From positions 40,057,722 through 40,121,721 of the forward strand of contig CM050654.1 of the NCBI GenBank assembly GCA_027574665.1: a stretch of 64,000 nucleotides of DNA, in the 5' to 3' direction. Shown here piece by piece: positions 25,965 through 38,862 of the stretch. The notes beneath the pieces were generated by a model. It did no database searches. It was not told the origin of the DNA and worked only from the letters and a program-made list of their open reading frames with translations. A program made the translations under genes and the position numbers. The stretch is from Rhynochetos jubatus (lineage: Eukaryota > Chordata > Aves > Eurypygiformes > Rhynochetidae). Every line of letters starts with the position of its first letter. The stretch's first letter is position 1.

Positions 25965-26031
25965 GCTTGGTTGTTGTTGTTTAGGGTTTGGGTTTGTTTG
26001 GGTTTTGTTTGTTGGTTTTTTTTTTTTTTTT
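25965..26031. repeat. G/T tract ending in T16 run
   Basis: GGTTGTTGTTG and GGGTTTG-type units are followed by a T16 run (26016-26031) and then AATAAA. It includes one TTAGGGTTTGGG word, but it is not telomeric repeat. Confidence 0.9.
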
Positions 26032-26309
26032 AATAAATCAGCAATTATTTTACAGTGTAAAGTTAGAGAGGCACAAAATAGACTAGTCAAAAGCGTAGTG
26101 CAATTAAGAAATCACATTCTTTAATGTATCAGTACAAGGCACAGCGAGAAGGATAATTCTTTCTTATTAGTCAATTTAGTAACCAGGCAGGAGAAAGCGT
26201 TAACTTTAACTTGTTGAGAATACAAGTGTGTATTCTGAACACTGAAATCCAAATATCTAAACACAAATATTGTCAGATTGCTTGTCCATTAAAAAATTAA
26301 TTGGAATCA

Positions 26310-26640
26310 AGTTTTGATACAATTATGTTCAGAATAAAAACTTTTGCATATTTGGCAGGCAGCCCACTTCTGTATGCAATGCATAAAAACTGTAAGAATG
26401 GATTCTATACTAACTACGGGGTGCTTACTTTCCTTCAACGATAATTGTCTTAATGCCTGTTTTAATCAGTATTAACTACTAGCAATAACATGCTTTTAAT
26501 TATGTTTTAAACGAGTCCTTTATTGGGCTGTTTTGGGAAGCAAATTAGTCAAAAGGAGCTGTTAATCAAAAACGTGTTACTGGTACAAAATAAATGTTCA
26601 TTTAAGGAGCCATTTGAAATAAACCTGGCTCATTGACTCT
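26310..26640. promoter_or_regulatory. Candidate conserved enhancer-like block
   Basis: Repeat-free, with TTTTAATTATG (26494-26504), CAAATTAGTC and GTTAATCAAAA words, which match homeodomain and HNF1/PBX-like preferences. The look is that of a conserved non-coding element, but this rests on composition and motifs alone. Confidence 0.2.
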
Positions 26641-29600
26641 GACAACCTACAAGGACACTGGGGCCTCCTGAGGATAACTCCTTCAGTACTCTCCTAGATA
26701 CGCCTTGCTGCTCAGAAGTTATAAGTAGAAACATTAAGCAGTTTAGGTCATTCATCAGCTAACTTTTACTACTGTACTCAAGAAAATGAGCCTCCTAGGA
26801 ACTTCACAGCAGATCTATTCCTTCATTAGCTCAGTAATATTGAGAGAGATGTTCCTGTCATTATGAATGGAGAAATCTATTGCGGTGAATTTTACTAGTG
26901 TCCCCTTTGTCTATGAACAGTCTTTGTAGATTCCAAGGTATTTAGGCTGAAAAACTAGCATAATTATCTTTGAACATTATTCGTATGTGTTCATTTCCGT
27001 CTGCTGAGTGATATCCATGCCCAAAAATGCAACCACACGAGATTATATATTCTACCTAATACACAGGCGCACAACTTGGCACTCGGTATGAGTACATAAT
27101 ATCACCCTCAAAGCACAACTTTAAATAGAAATTTCATTAAATCTGTTCCATCGCCAGGTTTGAAAATTTTGCTGTAGCCGTTTAATTTGAAGCACTTCAG
27201 CTTTAAACAAACTGAGGGTTGCTGGAGTTACAGCAGTAGCTAAGAGTTTAGCTTTTTAGCTTCGAGTCCACAGATCATGGCTTACTGGTTGATCCTTTCA
27301 CTTTCAAATCTTCAACTTATCTTTTTTCATTGTATAAAAGAATAAAGATACTTTAAAAATAGGGTGATTTGATTTTTCTCACATGGCACATCTCAGTTAA
27401 CTCCTTCAAATTCCTAAACTTTCAGTTCCAACACATATATCTTAAAGTGGGCACCCTAAAAAGGTCACTGAGATACCATTCCCCCCACCCTGCCCACTAT
27501 GACAGGAAACAAACTGAAGCAACATAAAATGAGTTACTGTAATAACAAAACTGGGTTTTCCTTTATCAAGAACCCCTTCAAGGAACTTACTGGAGTAAGC
27601 TCTTACTGGGGAGGCAGGTGGTTAATTAAGCATCAGCTCACAGTACGTCCTTAGGAGACTGAGCCTAGGGGTAGGAATGAACTTGCAAGAGAAGCGATCA
27701 CTGGATTAACACCACCACAAAAAGGTGGGGGAAGGGTGCTGAAAATTTGTACAGACTGAAGACACAGGACATGCCATATATCCACGTTTTGTTTTTCAAA
27801 GGCCACTATCACTCAGAAAATCCACTGGCAATGGTCATGTGCAACATTATCGCAGAAACAATGACAATATCAGCATTCAGGCTCCCATCTTCAAAAGGCG
27901 AGTGGAGGTAGCAGCAAGCCAGGTCTCTGGGGTATCCTTGACATACATTTTAAATGGCCTTCTAATAAGAGTTTACAAGCATAAAACACCATCGTTCCTT
28001 CCAGCCCAGCCATACATAGGAAATCTTCAACCTGACTAATTCTCCACTCTTTTTCATGCTTGTTCAAAACAGAAACTCCAGCCATGACTGTCAGCCTGCG
28101 GACAAGACCAGCCCTTCATCAGCACATCAGCTGCACAAGCAGCAGGAGGTGGCAGAGAAAGGAGAAGGTGAGGAGACCTGGTGGGCAGCAAATTACTCGG
28201 GGTTGAAGCAGCCGCCTTCTTCCATTTCTCTCCAAAGAGCACAGCGCAGCTCCGTGGTGCCACACAGTCCTCTTGTGCCAGAGCAAACCCTACCTGGTGA
28301 GTCTGTCTACACCATAAACCACAAATGATGCAACAAACCCAACTTGCAGACAGACCTACAGGACTCCAAAAGCACTATGAAGAAAAAATTGCCAAGTCCT
28401 GCCCCGTGACTGCGCTTTAAGACAATGTCCTGGGGTGGGGTGATGGGGAAAGGTGAGTTCCTTATATCCCACCGAGCACAATTCCTCCTTCATTAGCAGC
28501 ATACCGTGCCATGTTTGAAATAGCTTTATGGTCTAATAAACACGTCTTGATTTATTGGCTTGTCTTTAATTTTTTCAGCATGTATCTATGGGAACAAAAT
28601 GTCCTTTAAACACTTAAAATTACAGCTTTAATCCACTTGGAAAAAAAGTTTTACTAAGGTAAAATCCAGTAAAACACCTTAAGACAATTATTTTTAGTGA
28701 AATACAAAGATTACCAATAGCTACTGACTACTTCCATTACAAAATCCATTATAAATTCTCTGTCTCATGGAGAAACTTCCTCCCCCCTTCCGAAGATTTT
28801 AACCAGACCATAATTGCAAACCTGATTTTTATTTTATTGCATTCAAAGCTGATTGCACTTTTTGATGGACTTCATCATGTTCCAAAAATAGCATAAATGC
28901 TTTCTAAGATGTGGGTTTAAGAAAGTTATTGGGACTGGCAACTTATTTTTCAAATTATCATTCATGGATCTATTTTCAACACCCTCTTTCTCAGTCCATT
29001 AAGTGTATTTCTGCAGCCTTCATCTGCAAGCCACAGTAAAAGGTTGTGTCTGACCCTGTTCCAGAGTAGCAATGCTCTCCTGCTTCCAGTTAGCAGTATA
29101 ACCACAAACGTGGTTTTTATTTCTTCTTTATGTTTCTGGAAATGCAGAAGTGTGGTCTTTTAAATATTCTGTAATTGCTGTTCTTCTCCCTCCCCCCTTC
29201 ATCACACACACTTATTCCAGTCAATACTGCAAGTATTTCGGTGTGTTTTGTCTTTTGTATTTCTTGATGTAAAATGTCCTCTGGGGATCCAGTTCCCACA
29301 TTTTTATATCAAAAATAATGAGGAGGAAGAAGATAACTCTCTTGGAGAAGTGAGAACCTGCAGAGATTTATGCTTTAAGCAATCAGTTAAATCCAGATTC
29401 AGCTTGGGCCTGTAACTACAGAGATGATACCTCAGACCATTAGTTTAAGGTAGAGTGGTTAATTCATTTTCTTGGTTCCCACAACAGAAAACATATGATT
29501 CCAACTGGGTTTTACTAGAAACTTGATAGAAGCTGAGATCCAGAGGCTGATGGACTTAAAGAAAAATAAACATCTGCTGATGTCAATGGAAGATAGAAGA

Positions 29601-30264
29601 GTTTTACCAGTCAGCCCAACACTTAAAAACCTCCATCACGAACACATAATAACTAAGACCATGCAGTGACATGAGAGCCAGCCCTGTCCTTCAATCACCT
29701 TCTCTTAGCACTAAATTCACTAAGTAAACCTCTAAAGTGCAAAAGAAATATAATGTTCAAGTACAAGCAACTAGGACAGGTGGTACAGAAAAATTATGCA
29801 AAAAAACCATCACAATATATAAGATTTTAATGTCTTATTTATGATTCTTCCATAAAGTTTATTATAAGTCATTATATACATCTCAAAGTATCTCGTCACA
29901 AAATGACATTTACAATGTAACCATAGCAAAAATAATTCTGCACAGAACAATTTGCAAAATATCACATCAAAGGTAATGTAGGAGTACAACATAATTGTAG
30001 CAATTTCACCATATTAATACTATACTGCTTATACTTTGGGCCCCCAAGCAAAATAACTTCACACACAGAATAGGTAGGCAAAAATAGTTATCTCCGTTTA
30101 CATCATTTTATCTCAGATCTGCATGAAACAGAGTGTGAAATATATAAAGTACATTCGACATGATTAATAGGTACCACTTTTTTCCCAGGGAAATCTAGAG
30201 GTTTTGTTACAGAATTACATAAGTGGTCCAAATCCTGCTTTACATCTAAAAATCAATTCATCTT
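26641..30264. other. Long gene-free stretch
   Basis: Unique sequence. At 27839-28328 overlapping frames are open on both strands in a higher-GC patch, with no domain in any. A G-rich word with three GGGG runs lies at about 28431-28450. The part from 28500 to 28640 carries TTTATGG and TAATAAAC words, but too few for a regulatory call. No transposon was recognised. Confidence 0.55.
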
Positions 30265-30284
30265 GGGGGGGGGGGGGGGGGGGG
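30265..30284. repeat. G20 homopolymer
   Basis: Twenty consecutive G residues, the longest G run in the window. It can form a G-quadruplex. Its exact length is unreliable, because sequencing and assembly often miscount such runs. Confidence 0.9.
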
Positions 30285-33227
30285 AACCACACCACACTAA
30301 GGAGAAATACCTCTGAAAACACCATTGGGGAAAGTTGCTGAAGTGTCTGTTATTCCTGTTCTATACTAGCAAATCTTTCAACTCCGTAAGAGAGACTGAA
30401 ATCAGCCCTGAAAATAATTTATTTAATGACGGAATGAAAAGGACAGCGAGGGGAAGATAAAAATAGCTTAAGACCAAATTTGCACTAAACACAACATGAA
30501 AGTTTTCTTCTAGACTTGCAGAGCTTTCTAAGTTGGTTTGTTGCAGGGACATTCATCTAACCAAATATGAGGCCCTATGGGAACTCTGAAGAGATTAAAA
30601 AGAAATAATGAAGGCATAATTGTGGGTTAGCTGGGAATAGATCTTTCTCCTCCTCAGCATATGGAGAAGTGTGTCAGTCAGATGGTGCACACTGGAAGGT
30701 ATAATACCTAGGGGGTTTGAGCGGCTGATGCTTCTTTATCTCTTCGTTTTGCTTTCAAATTTCGTTTTTCATCTGTTATTTTAAGAGATACCAGGGCTTG
30801 AGGTATTCTCTATGGGTTTGTCTCACTTCCCCCCACACACACACACTCAGGGGTGGGAAATGAAAGATCCACATTCATTCATCCGTACATAGAAAATTAT
30901 TTCCCATTCTAACCTTACAGGTGAAACATACCTGCTCAAATAGCTCAGAAATTATAAAGTTAGATATCTATTACTCTTTATTAAAAAAAAAACCCCATAC
31001 CTTCAACACCGCAGACAAGCACTTTTGATCGCATTCTTTCATCTTTTTACATGTCTCATTTCTTTCTTAAGGCCTTTGCTGGACAAAAACTCTTTCTACT
31101 TTGTTTCAACTCCAACTTACAAATTTATTATTTTCCATCTACCACACAGAACAGCTACATCAGAGGATGTGGATAGAGAGATTAAACTGGCAGCATTTTT
31201 AATGCCATCTAATTGAACCTCAGTATTCAGGCACTTCTACCCATCGGATCTGCACACAGAAATACTTTGGAGCATATGCAAAATAACTGAAACCTCACAT
31301 CACCTTTAAGAAACAGTATTATATCTGCAGATTAGGAAGACTGGAAGAACAAATTTTTTAAAAGAAAGAACACACACTAGACCTTTTCAAAATGAAGTGG
31401 CAGTGGTGGTTGCTGGCTTTCAAGTGAGCTCAGATTCCAAGATTGAACTTATGCATCTTGCCCTGACTCATTCTAGGTATGCACCAGGTCAAACAGCAAA
31501 ACTATAAAGTACTAGACTACCAACACGAACGTGCAGATTAAAGTTCTGCCTGCACACAACATGGTGAGCTCAACCCAGCTAACAAACGCCATCCTGAAAA
31601 CTAAGGAGTGGTGCCTACGTATTAACGTCACTAACAGCAGTGAAACATCCTCGCCTGTATCATCTTCAGTTAATTTAAAAGACAAGTTTAAATCCTCATT
31701 GCAACTTCAGATACGTAAAACAGAGTGAAACATCTTAAGGCAAATTGGTTTGGAGCTATCTTCTGTTCCCTCTGTTCTTTTCCTTATGCCACAGATTATA
31801 GCTGGCTGCTTCTGCTGTTATGAGACAGAAACACACAGACACACGACTATGTAATACGCGTTTTCTTGACATCTGAGAAAAAGAGGGTAGGATCTGCCTC
31901 AAATAAAAAAAATGCAACGTTAAAACTGGTCACTACCTCCAGGTTGACTTCTCCTAATCTCAAGCATGAAGAAAATCAATCATTCCGTAGCATATTGCTA
32001 CCTGACTGCATCTTAGATAGTGGTCAAGAAAGAAGGACTACTTGGAAAAATAAAAATCAGACAATATGCCTTAAAAAAAAAAAAAAAGATGACTTCCAGG
32101 TTGAAAACATTTACGAGACTTTTGAACTAATGCCCTGGTAGGAGTATGCAACCCTTTCTGCAATGCCTGTAAGAGAAAAGTCAGGCACTTGTATGGATCA
32201 GGGTAGTAGATGGGGCACAGACTTAGGGGTATTCTGCAGTAACTTCACTGGTAAATAAGCATCTGGCTCCTTTTGTGGACACAGTCATGAAATGAGGCTA
32301 TAGAACATATTGCCTTCTACCCAGTTTGGAAGAAATGGGTTTTAGTCTTGCCCAGGGCTTGTGGGCTTGTGTTTGACCCTACTTTCATGCTGAACGGGCA
32401 TTTAGCCTGAATTGTAACCCAGTCCCTTTGTTTGTAGAGCTTCCAAAAATATATCCAGGCCCACTTATGAAAATTAAGCAGAGCAACAAAATTATTAATA
32501 ATTGCTAGAAAAAAGGCAGGAACTAGCGGAGATTAAAAGAAGATGATGTATTAGACTGGAAAGAGCTAGTCTCCAGAAATTATTCTCATTTTTTTTTAAG
32601 TTGAAATGGGTGAAAGTATTTTACAAAAGTTGTTTTTAATGAGACATTTTCTCTACATCATATCAGGACAGAACTGTGAACTTTTTTTTAATGGAATTAC
32701 TTGACAAACTGATCAGTGCCATATCACTGCCTCCAGACACAGTTCTTTTAATGATGTCCAAACTACTTAACTATTAAAATGAAATTGTGAGCCAGCACAG
32801 TAGGAAGTAGATTGAGCAAGCTGAGGATCAAAGAAGATACCATCACAGTGGCCTTTGTGTGCTCACTGTAGGTTTGCTCTAACTGAAGGGTAAAGTAGTA
32901 GTGAATTGAATTATATTGGGTTGGTTCTACACCAGAGCATTGCAAGCAACATAAAAGAATGGTCAAATAATACAGTACAAACCTACCTATCCTGGGCAAA
33001 ATTAAAATCTATTCTATAATGCCGTGAGCCCTTTTATCACTTTATTTAAATAGTGCTGGTGTGCCTGTGAACACAAACCTCAGCAATTTATTACATGGCT
33101 TTGTACACACACTTTACACACAGGTTGGCTGTGGTATTTGGCTACATGCTGTACAGCAGACTTGAGACCTGTAGGCCTACCAGTCGTCTGTCTTTATGCA
33201 TGAATAACACCACCCGATACATGTCGA
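30285..33227. other. Gene-free stretch with small simple repeats
   Basis: Contains an A10-C4 run at about 30982-30995, a C-run with (CA)n at 30830-30847 and an A15 run at 32073-32087. The 91-codon frame at 31866-32141 ends in a poly-lysine artefact of that A run. No recognised gene or transposon. Confidence 0.6.
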
Positions 33228-33258
33228 GTTTGTTGGGGTTTTGTTTGGGTTTTTTTAA
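33228..33258. repeat. G/T tract ending in T run
   Basis: GTTTGTTGGGGTTTTGTTTG-like sequence closes in a T7 run followed by AA, with the same polarity as the other G/T tracts. Confidence 0.85.
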
Positions 33259-34292
33259 TTGATCCTACAGAAGAAAATCATGGCAAACAGCAAGATTTCT
33301 TCTCTGCTTTCATATCCTGAATCATAAAAAATTCTGTGTACAATCTGTTTTCTGGGGACCTCAAATAGTTTATTGAGTTGTTAAGAGAGCAGCAAGTCTG
33401 TGTGGGCTTTGTGACTCTCCCCATCCAAAGACCAGCACATCTGTTGTGCAAATAGCATCTAAAGTATTGTATCCATACATAAATTAGGGTGCAAATTTCT
33501 TCTCTTAGAAGAACAAAAAAACCTGGGTCTTACAGCCCTAAATGAATTGGTTGCATTTGAAATCTCAACTATTTTTCTTATGCAAAGCAGTAGGAGAAAA
33601 ATTTAGACTTCCCATGATATTTCTGCAGATCTACTCACTTTATCTTCTGTGTTACCTATGGGTTGGCTCACCACTGGAGCAGATGTTCAGGGAACAGCAG
33701 TGCTGACCAACTCCTCTCCACTCTAGGAGTGCATTGGTCTGCCCCAAGCTGCCTCAGGGATGGATGAAAAAGGTATTCTTTGTCTGGATTTTCCTTTTAG
33801 GCCACAAGACTGCCAGAGCGTGAGCATCAAGGACTTAACCAGTACTGATGATAAGAATGAATCATATGAAATGCACTTCATATCTATACAGCCTTACTTT
33901 TGAAAAAGTCAAGCGCTGAATGTAATCCATCGGATAATTAACATTTGCTTTTGTTTTTCTTGTGTTAACATACAAGCTAGATTTTGAGTATTTTGTATTT
34001 AAACATTCTAAAACACCACCAGAAACATTTTTATTCTTTATTGTAAGATTTTGTTGCCTTACTTACTTTGAACTTGCACTATCTGGGTTTATTTTCAGTT
34101 GCTGTTAGACTCCCTTTGACAATCCCAGGCAAAGCAGTGACCAGCCTGCAGGAGAGGCTGTCGAAGTTATGAGACAACACTGGTTTATTATTTATCTTTG
34201 CATTTTATTCCACAACCACCCCTGCTACACAAGCGGTCCGCAACACATGTACACAGTACAGATATGCATAGCGCGCAGCGCTTGTGTGGCAA
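33259..34292. other. Gene-free stretch
   Basis: AT-rich unique sequence without notable frames. A small cluster of CpGs (GCGCGCAGCGC, about 34271-34281) lies immediately before the hairpin that follows. Confidence 0.6.
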
Positions 34293-34333
34293 ATTTAAAA
34301 TTTATTTAAATGAAATGTAAATAAATTTTAAAT
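34293..34333. repeat. Perfect 16-bp AT hairpin
   Basis: ATTTAAAATTTATTTA at 34293-34308 is exactly complementary to TAAATAAATTTTAAAT at 34318-34333, around a 9-base loop. All pairs are A-T. It could extrude as a cruciform, and could act as a matrix-attachment-type or replication-stress site, but none of these is shown by the sequence. Confidence 0.85.
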
Positions 34334-37300
34334 ATTGGGAAGAAGTTACAGGTGCTCAGGGAGAAGTTATTTGTATTTTATGGGATTCATTTTCCGCACA
34401 GTATGTGTAGGGAATTAGCTACAAAACTTTCCATTATTACCCAGGGAAGTTGCCTGTTTAATTCTCCTTGTGTTGTTAAGAAGATTTACCTCTCTGTGTT
34501 GTTTTAATAATTAAAATACCAGAGAGTGGGTTTGGGCAGGGGAAGAGGGATGGCAGTGGAGCCTTGGGCTCTTTTGGATGAGATACACCATGATATCCAG
34601 TGCAGATGTGCCAGGGGTTACAAGAGCCTGTCCATCCTGCAAGGCTGTCATCTTGCAGAGGGTGAGTCTAGGCAGGTCCAACCAAGGCACAAGGGAAAGA
34701 GGATGGACTATTGCAATCACACTGCATGGTAAAGGGTGACCAGAAGCCCAACCAGCACTAGTCAGAGCCAAGTGTGCTCCCTGCTCTGATCCATCATCCT
34801 CCAGCTCAGCCATACAACAGCCCTAGCTCTGCAAACAAGAACCCACTGCCACCTCAATACCAGTCTTGTCCTATGTCCCAAAAGGCTTAGCTCTTTGTCC
34901 CTCCCTTAAAAGTGTCTAGAGTGAAAAACTAAACCAACAAAACTTCCTGAACACAAAGTGCTTTTGCATCTAGCAATGGTTTGTGAGCCTAATGCACTTC
35001 TTTAGAATCTAGCAATCAAATTTGCAAGCACACTCAAAGAGCAGATTTGCTAAGGTAGCAATTGTGCCATAACCGATTCAACCAAAAACACCACGGTTCA
35101 GAGCACCATATGCACTAATCATTGCCTCAACATCTGTATTGCAGGTACACAGTTACACCAGTCAGAGTGCAGTATCACCTCAGTAATACACCACCAAATC
35201 CCTGCTTACAGATCCTTGAAGCAGGCAGTACCAAAAATAAGCATAAGTTGGGCCTAATACAGCACAGACTTATTAATGGGACCTGGGAGATTTATCTACC
35301 ACACCCTCTAAGCACTGCATTCCTGGTTATAGCCTTGTCTTTGATCACTAGTTACAGCACCTGAACTCACCTGTGGAGGAATCACAGGTCGATCTATCCC
35401 AGAAACATACACTGCACCAACAATGCAATGCAAGAAATGATACTGCATAAGCTTAAGAAGTGTTCTTAAATTCTTTCACAGGTTTTATTTCAGCCTAGAT
35501 ACACTTCTACTATTTGTATTTTTGTTAAATTTCACAATTCATTCTGAATTTATTCTCACAAGACTAAAACAATCCTGTCTGACACTATCCCCCCATCAAA
35601 ATTCAAACTACTGCTATGGGACAAACTCATGATAAAAATGTATAAGGCAGATAATCTAATCTAATGATTTACTCACAAATAATGAGTAAATACTAATATG
35701 GCAACTATTAGCTTTCTCTAAAACAAACAAAAATCAGCCCCAAAAGAAGAACAGTCACAGAACAAAACTATCCCTTGAGCTCTTTCCTTGCATGCCCTTC
35801 TCAAAATCTTTTGCATGGGCTATTTCTTTTATTCCTCATTTCATTTTGTCATGTAGCCTCTCACAGACTGAGGAGACAAACTCATTTTACAGCCCCGATG
35901 AGTTTGTAGTGGATCACTCAGATCTCAAGTAACAACTCTGATCTAAGATAATACAAACTTGTGTGTCAAGGAACCTTTGGATCTTCAGTGATGGAAGAGA
36001 GCCCTGAGGCACACACATTTCTAAAGCTTCTATGTTTTCATCCACTTCATAATTACAAATGAAGATTTTTAACATACATTTTTGTGAAAGTTAAAAACCA
36101 CACTTTTTTCCCCACAAATTTTGCACATAATTAATTAAAGCTTTTTCACTAGCTGACTAATTGAGCAGCGGGTTGCACCAACCAGTAGGCTATGTTCTAG
36201 TTTCAGAATCACAATAAGAAACAAGGGAGCAGACTAGGTAGAACAAGAGGAAAAGTAGAAAGACCCAGCTACTTTGAACTGCGAGAACCAAAAAAAAAAA
36301 AAAAGTATGATTGAACAGTTATACGCTAAACCTAATAAAAACACTGAAGGAACACTGATAAAATTTTATTTGCACATATATTTTCTACTTACGTGCTACT
36401 GTACACTTCCCACTTTACCAGAAGATGTGAAATGCAAAGCATAGCACCTGCATGCAGAAGGAAGGTAGGAGAGTGTACAAAAAGTTTCACCAGAAAGACA
36501 TGGCTTACAAAAAGATTTAATGATTATAAAGCCCTTTAATTAAGGATCTCGTATCTCAAAGTAGAAAAGACTGCCAGCAATTAACATAGAGACTAGAATC
36601 CATACAAAACTGGTAAGAGGAACAGGAAAAGAAAACTGCTGGAACCCAAGGAGTTGTTTTGTTAAAAGAAGTTGTAAGTTATAATGTGGCAAAAGAAAAA
36701 GTGCTCAATACTATTTCTATTTTATTTATGGAAAAAGTAAACTGAGAAAGCAATACCATAAACAGATGGTAGAACTAGAACATAGAAATAACTAGAAGAA
36801 AGGAAATGTGTTAAAATTTTTAAAAAATCCCACTCCATAACAGCAAAAGTAGTTGAGTGTATCTGTCAGACTGACCTATATCTGGGACAAAGTAATGCAA
36901 TGACTAATACAGAACACAGTTTAATAAGGAATTAGGTATAATTAATAGGTTTTTGGAAAACTAATTGTATCACAGGAACCTGATCTTTTTAATGAGATTA
37001 TGAGTTTGGGTGATAAAGGTAATACCTTTATACGTGTTTATGTAATACACTTCAGAGAATCATCTGACTTCCTTACACAAGACATTTTTATTAAGAAACT
37101 ACAGTAAAGAACAATCAACCCCACACAGATTAAATGGATTAAAAACTGGCCATGCCTCAAAATGCAGCTGTGAAAGGGGTATCCAAATTAGGCAGTTCTA
37201 GAGAAGGTCTGCAAGAGTAAGATCTTGACTCTAAAATATCAACCAAAACCAGCAAGAAAAGGTATAGTTATGATTTAATCTTATCTGAAAGTGATCAGAT

Positions 37301-38829
37301 TGGGGAAAGAGAGATGATTAAGAAATGTGACTAATACAGAAGCTTCTGTATTTTTCTGGGAACCAGCGTTTTCAGGTCAGGCGCTGCTGGGGTTATAAAG
37401 ACCGCCAGATGTGTCTAGCCTCAGCAGAGCACAGGGTACACACCAACACTGCAGTAAGTACACATACAGCCACTGCTCAGGCACTGCACATGCAGTTCTG
37501 GTGCCAGCTCCTCACAAGCAATTGGGAGGAAGAGGAGAGTTTCAGAGAAGATTAAAACTAAAAGTCAGGTTTTGGAGCTGACTACTGCTAGTGGACTTCC
37601 TAGCATTAAAAAAAGAGTAACCTTACAGTTTCACATCTTCCAAAAAAAGAATATATGCTAGAACTAAAATCTTGTTCTTTCATCTGACACAGAAATTACT
37701 CCAGGGAATACCTTAGGGTTGTATCTGCCTTTTCACATATTATAGGCCACAAGAGGTGTGTCCAAGACAGAGGTGATGAATTTCTCTCCACTGACTGTAG
37801 AGGTAGCCTAGCAAGATAACTAAACCAAATGCTTTTTCAGGAGCCTGAAGTTACACTAAATGAATCCCATCCTAAATTATTATTTATATTCCCAAAGGCC
37901 TGTGGCAAAATTAATAAATTAGATGGCATGCAACTTCTAAACCTGAAGCTTAAAACCAAGTAGTATCCAACTTTTTATTCACCATGATATTTTTTACATC
38001 ATGGCATACATGGCTCCATTCCTACATTAATGCAAAAATAGGCGTACAGCTCTGCCTGGAATAAACTCTTTTGGATCCACTTTCAAGACAACAGATACTT
38101 CTGAAGACACCACCTACTGAGCCACCAACACAGCTCCAAGACCTTTGCCAGGAATCTGCACAGTCTCTAAGCCAACCATTTCTATAATATATATGTGCCA
38201 TTACAACTTTAACAAAAGCATGGGGCAGCATCATACCTGTCCTAAAGTAGATTCTTATTTTCAGCAGCACAACAGCATTTAAATAAGGTTTAAAATCTCT
38301 ATTTACCTCTATCTTTTCATGTTTCCTGCTTCCACAGCTATTTCCCTCACCTGATGGCCTGCTTATAATATATCTTGGCTGAACCACAAACAGGAAAAAG
38401 GGATTAAACAAACCCCAACCTCAAGGACAGGAAAGAGGATTTAAAATCCTACAACTGGTCAGGAACTCAAAATACAGATATCAAACTTCCAGTCTCAAAT
38501 ATATTCTTCCACAGTAATTTGCTGTACTAACATTGCACCTTCGTGCCGCTTTTCGCTGTTGCAACCCAATCACTACAAACACTAGTACACCAAAGATAAC
38601 AGAGACAGACACATGCAGATGTGTACCTAAGGCCAGATTCCCTTCTTGACTAGCATTGGATTTTACCCGTTATAAATCCAGCAATACCAGTTTCAAGAAT
38701 ATTTCCACACTCCCGTGGAGACACATTGTTTTTCCTTAGCTTTCAATGTCATACGCACACTAGACTTTTTTTTTTTCATCTGTAATCTTTTTTAATTTTA
38801 TAATTTTTAATTGTTATAGCAACATAAGG
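34334..38829. other. Long gene-free stretch
   Basis: Higher GC at 34520-34900, with frames open on both strands (34511-34813) and no domain. An A15 run lies at 36290-36304. A homeodomain-type TAATTAATTAAAG occurs near 36128. A small CCATGAT/ATCATGG hairpin occurs at 37982-38003. The 129-codon minus-strand frame at 38022-38411 is the longest without an opposite-strand rival, but it has no recognisable motif and is within chance expectation. Confidence 0.55.
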
Positions 38830-38862
38830 AAAAAAAAACCACCAACCAAAAACCAAACAAAA
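38830..38862. repeat. A run followed by C/A tract
   Basis: An A run passes into CCACCAACC and CAAAC-type units. This is the complement of the G/T tracts with a terminal T run. Confidence 0.85.

Noticed and set aside
38022..38411. 129-codon minus-strand open frame
   Set aside because: No motif or homologue recognised. A rough estimate of chance frames in 64 kb at this base composition allows several of this length.
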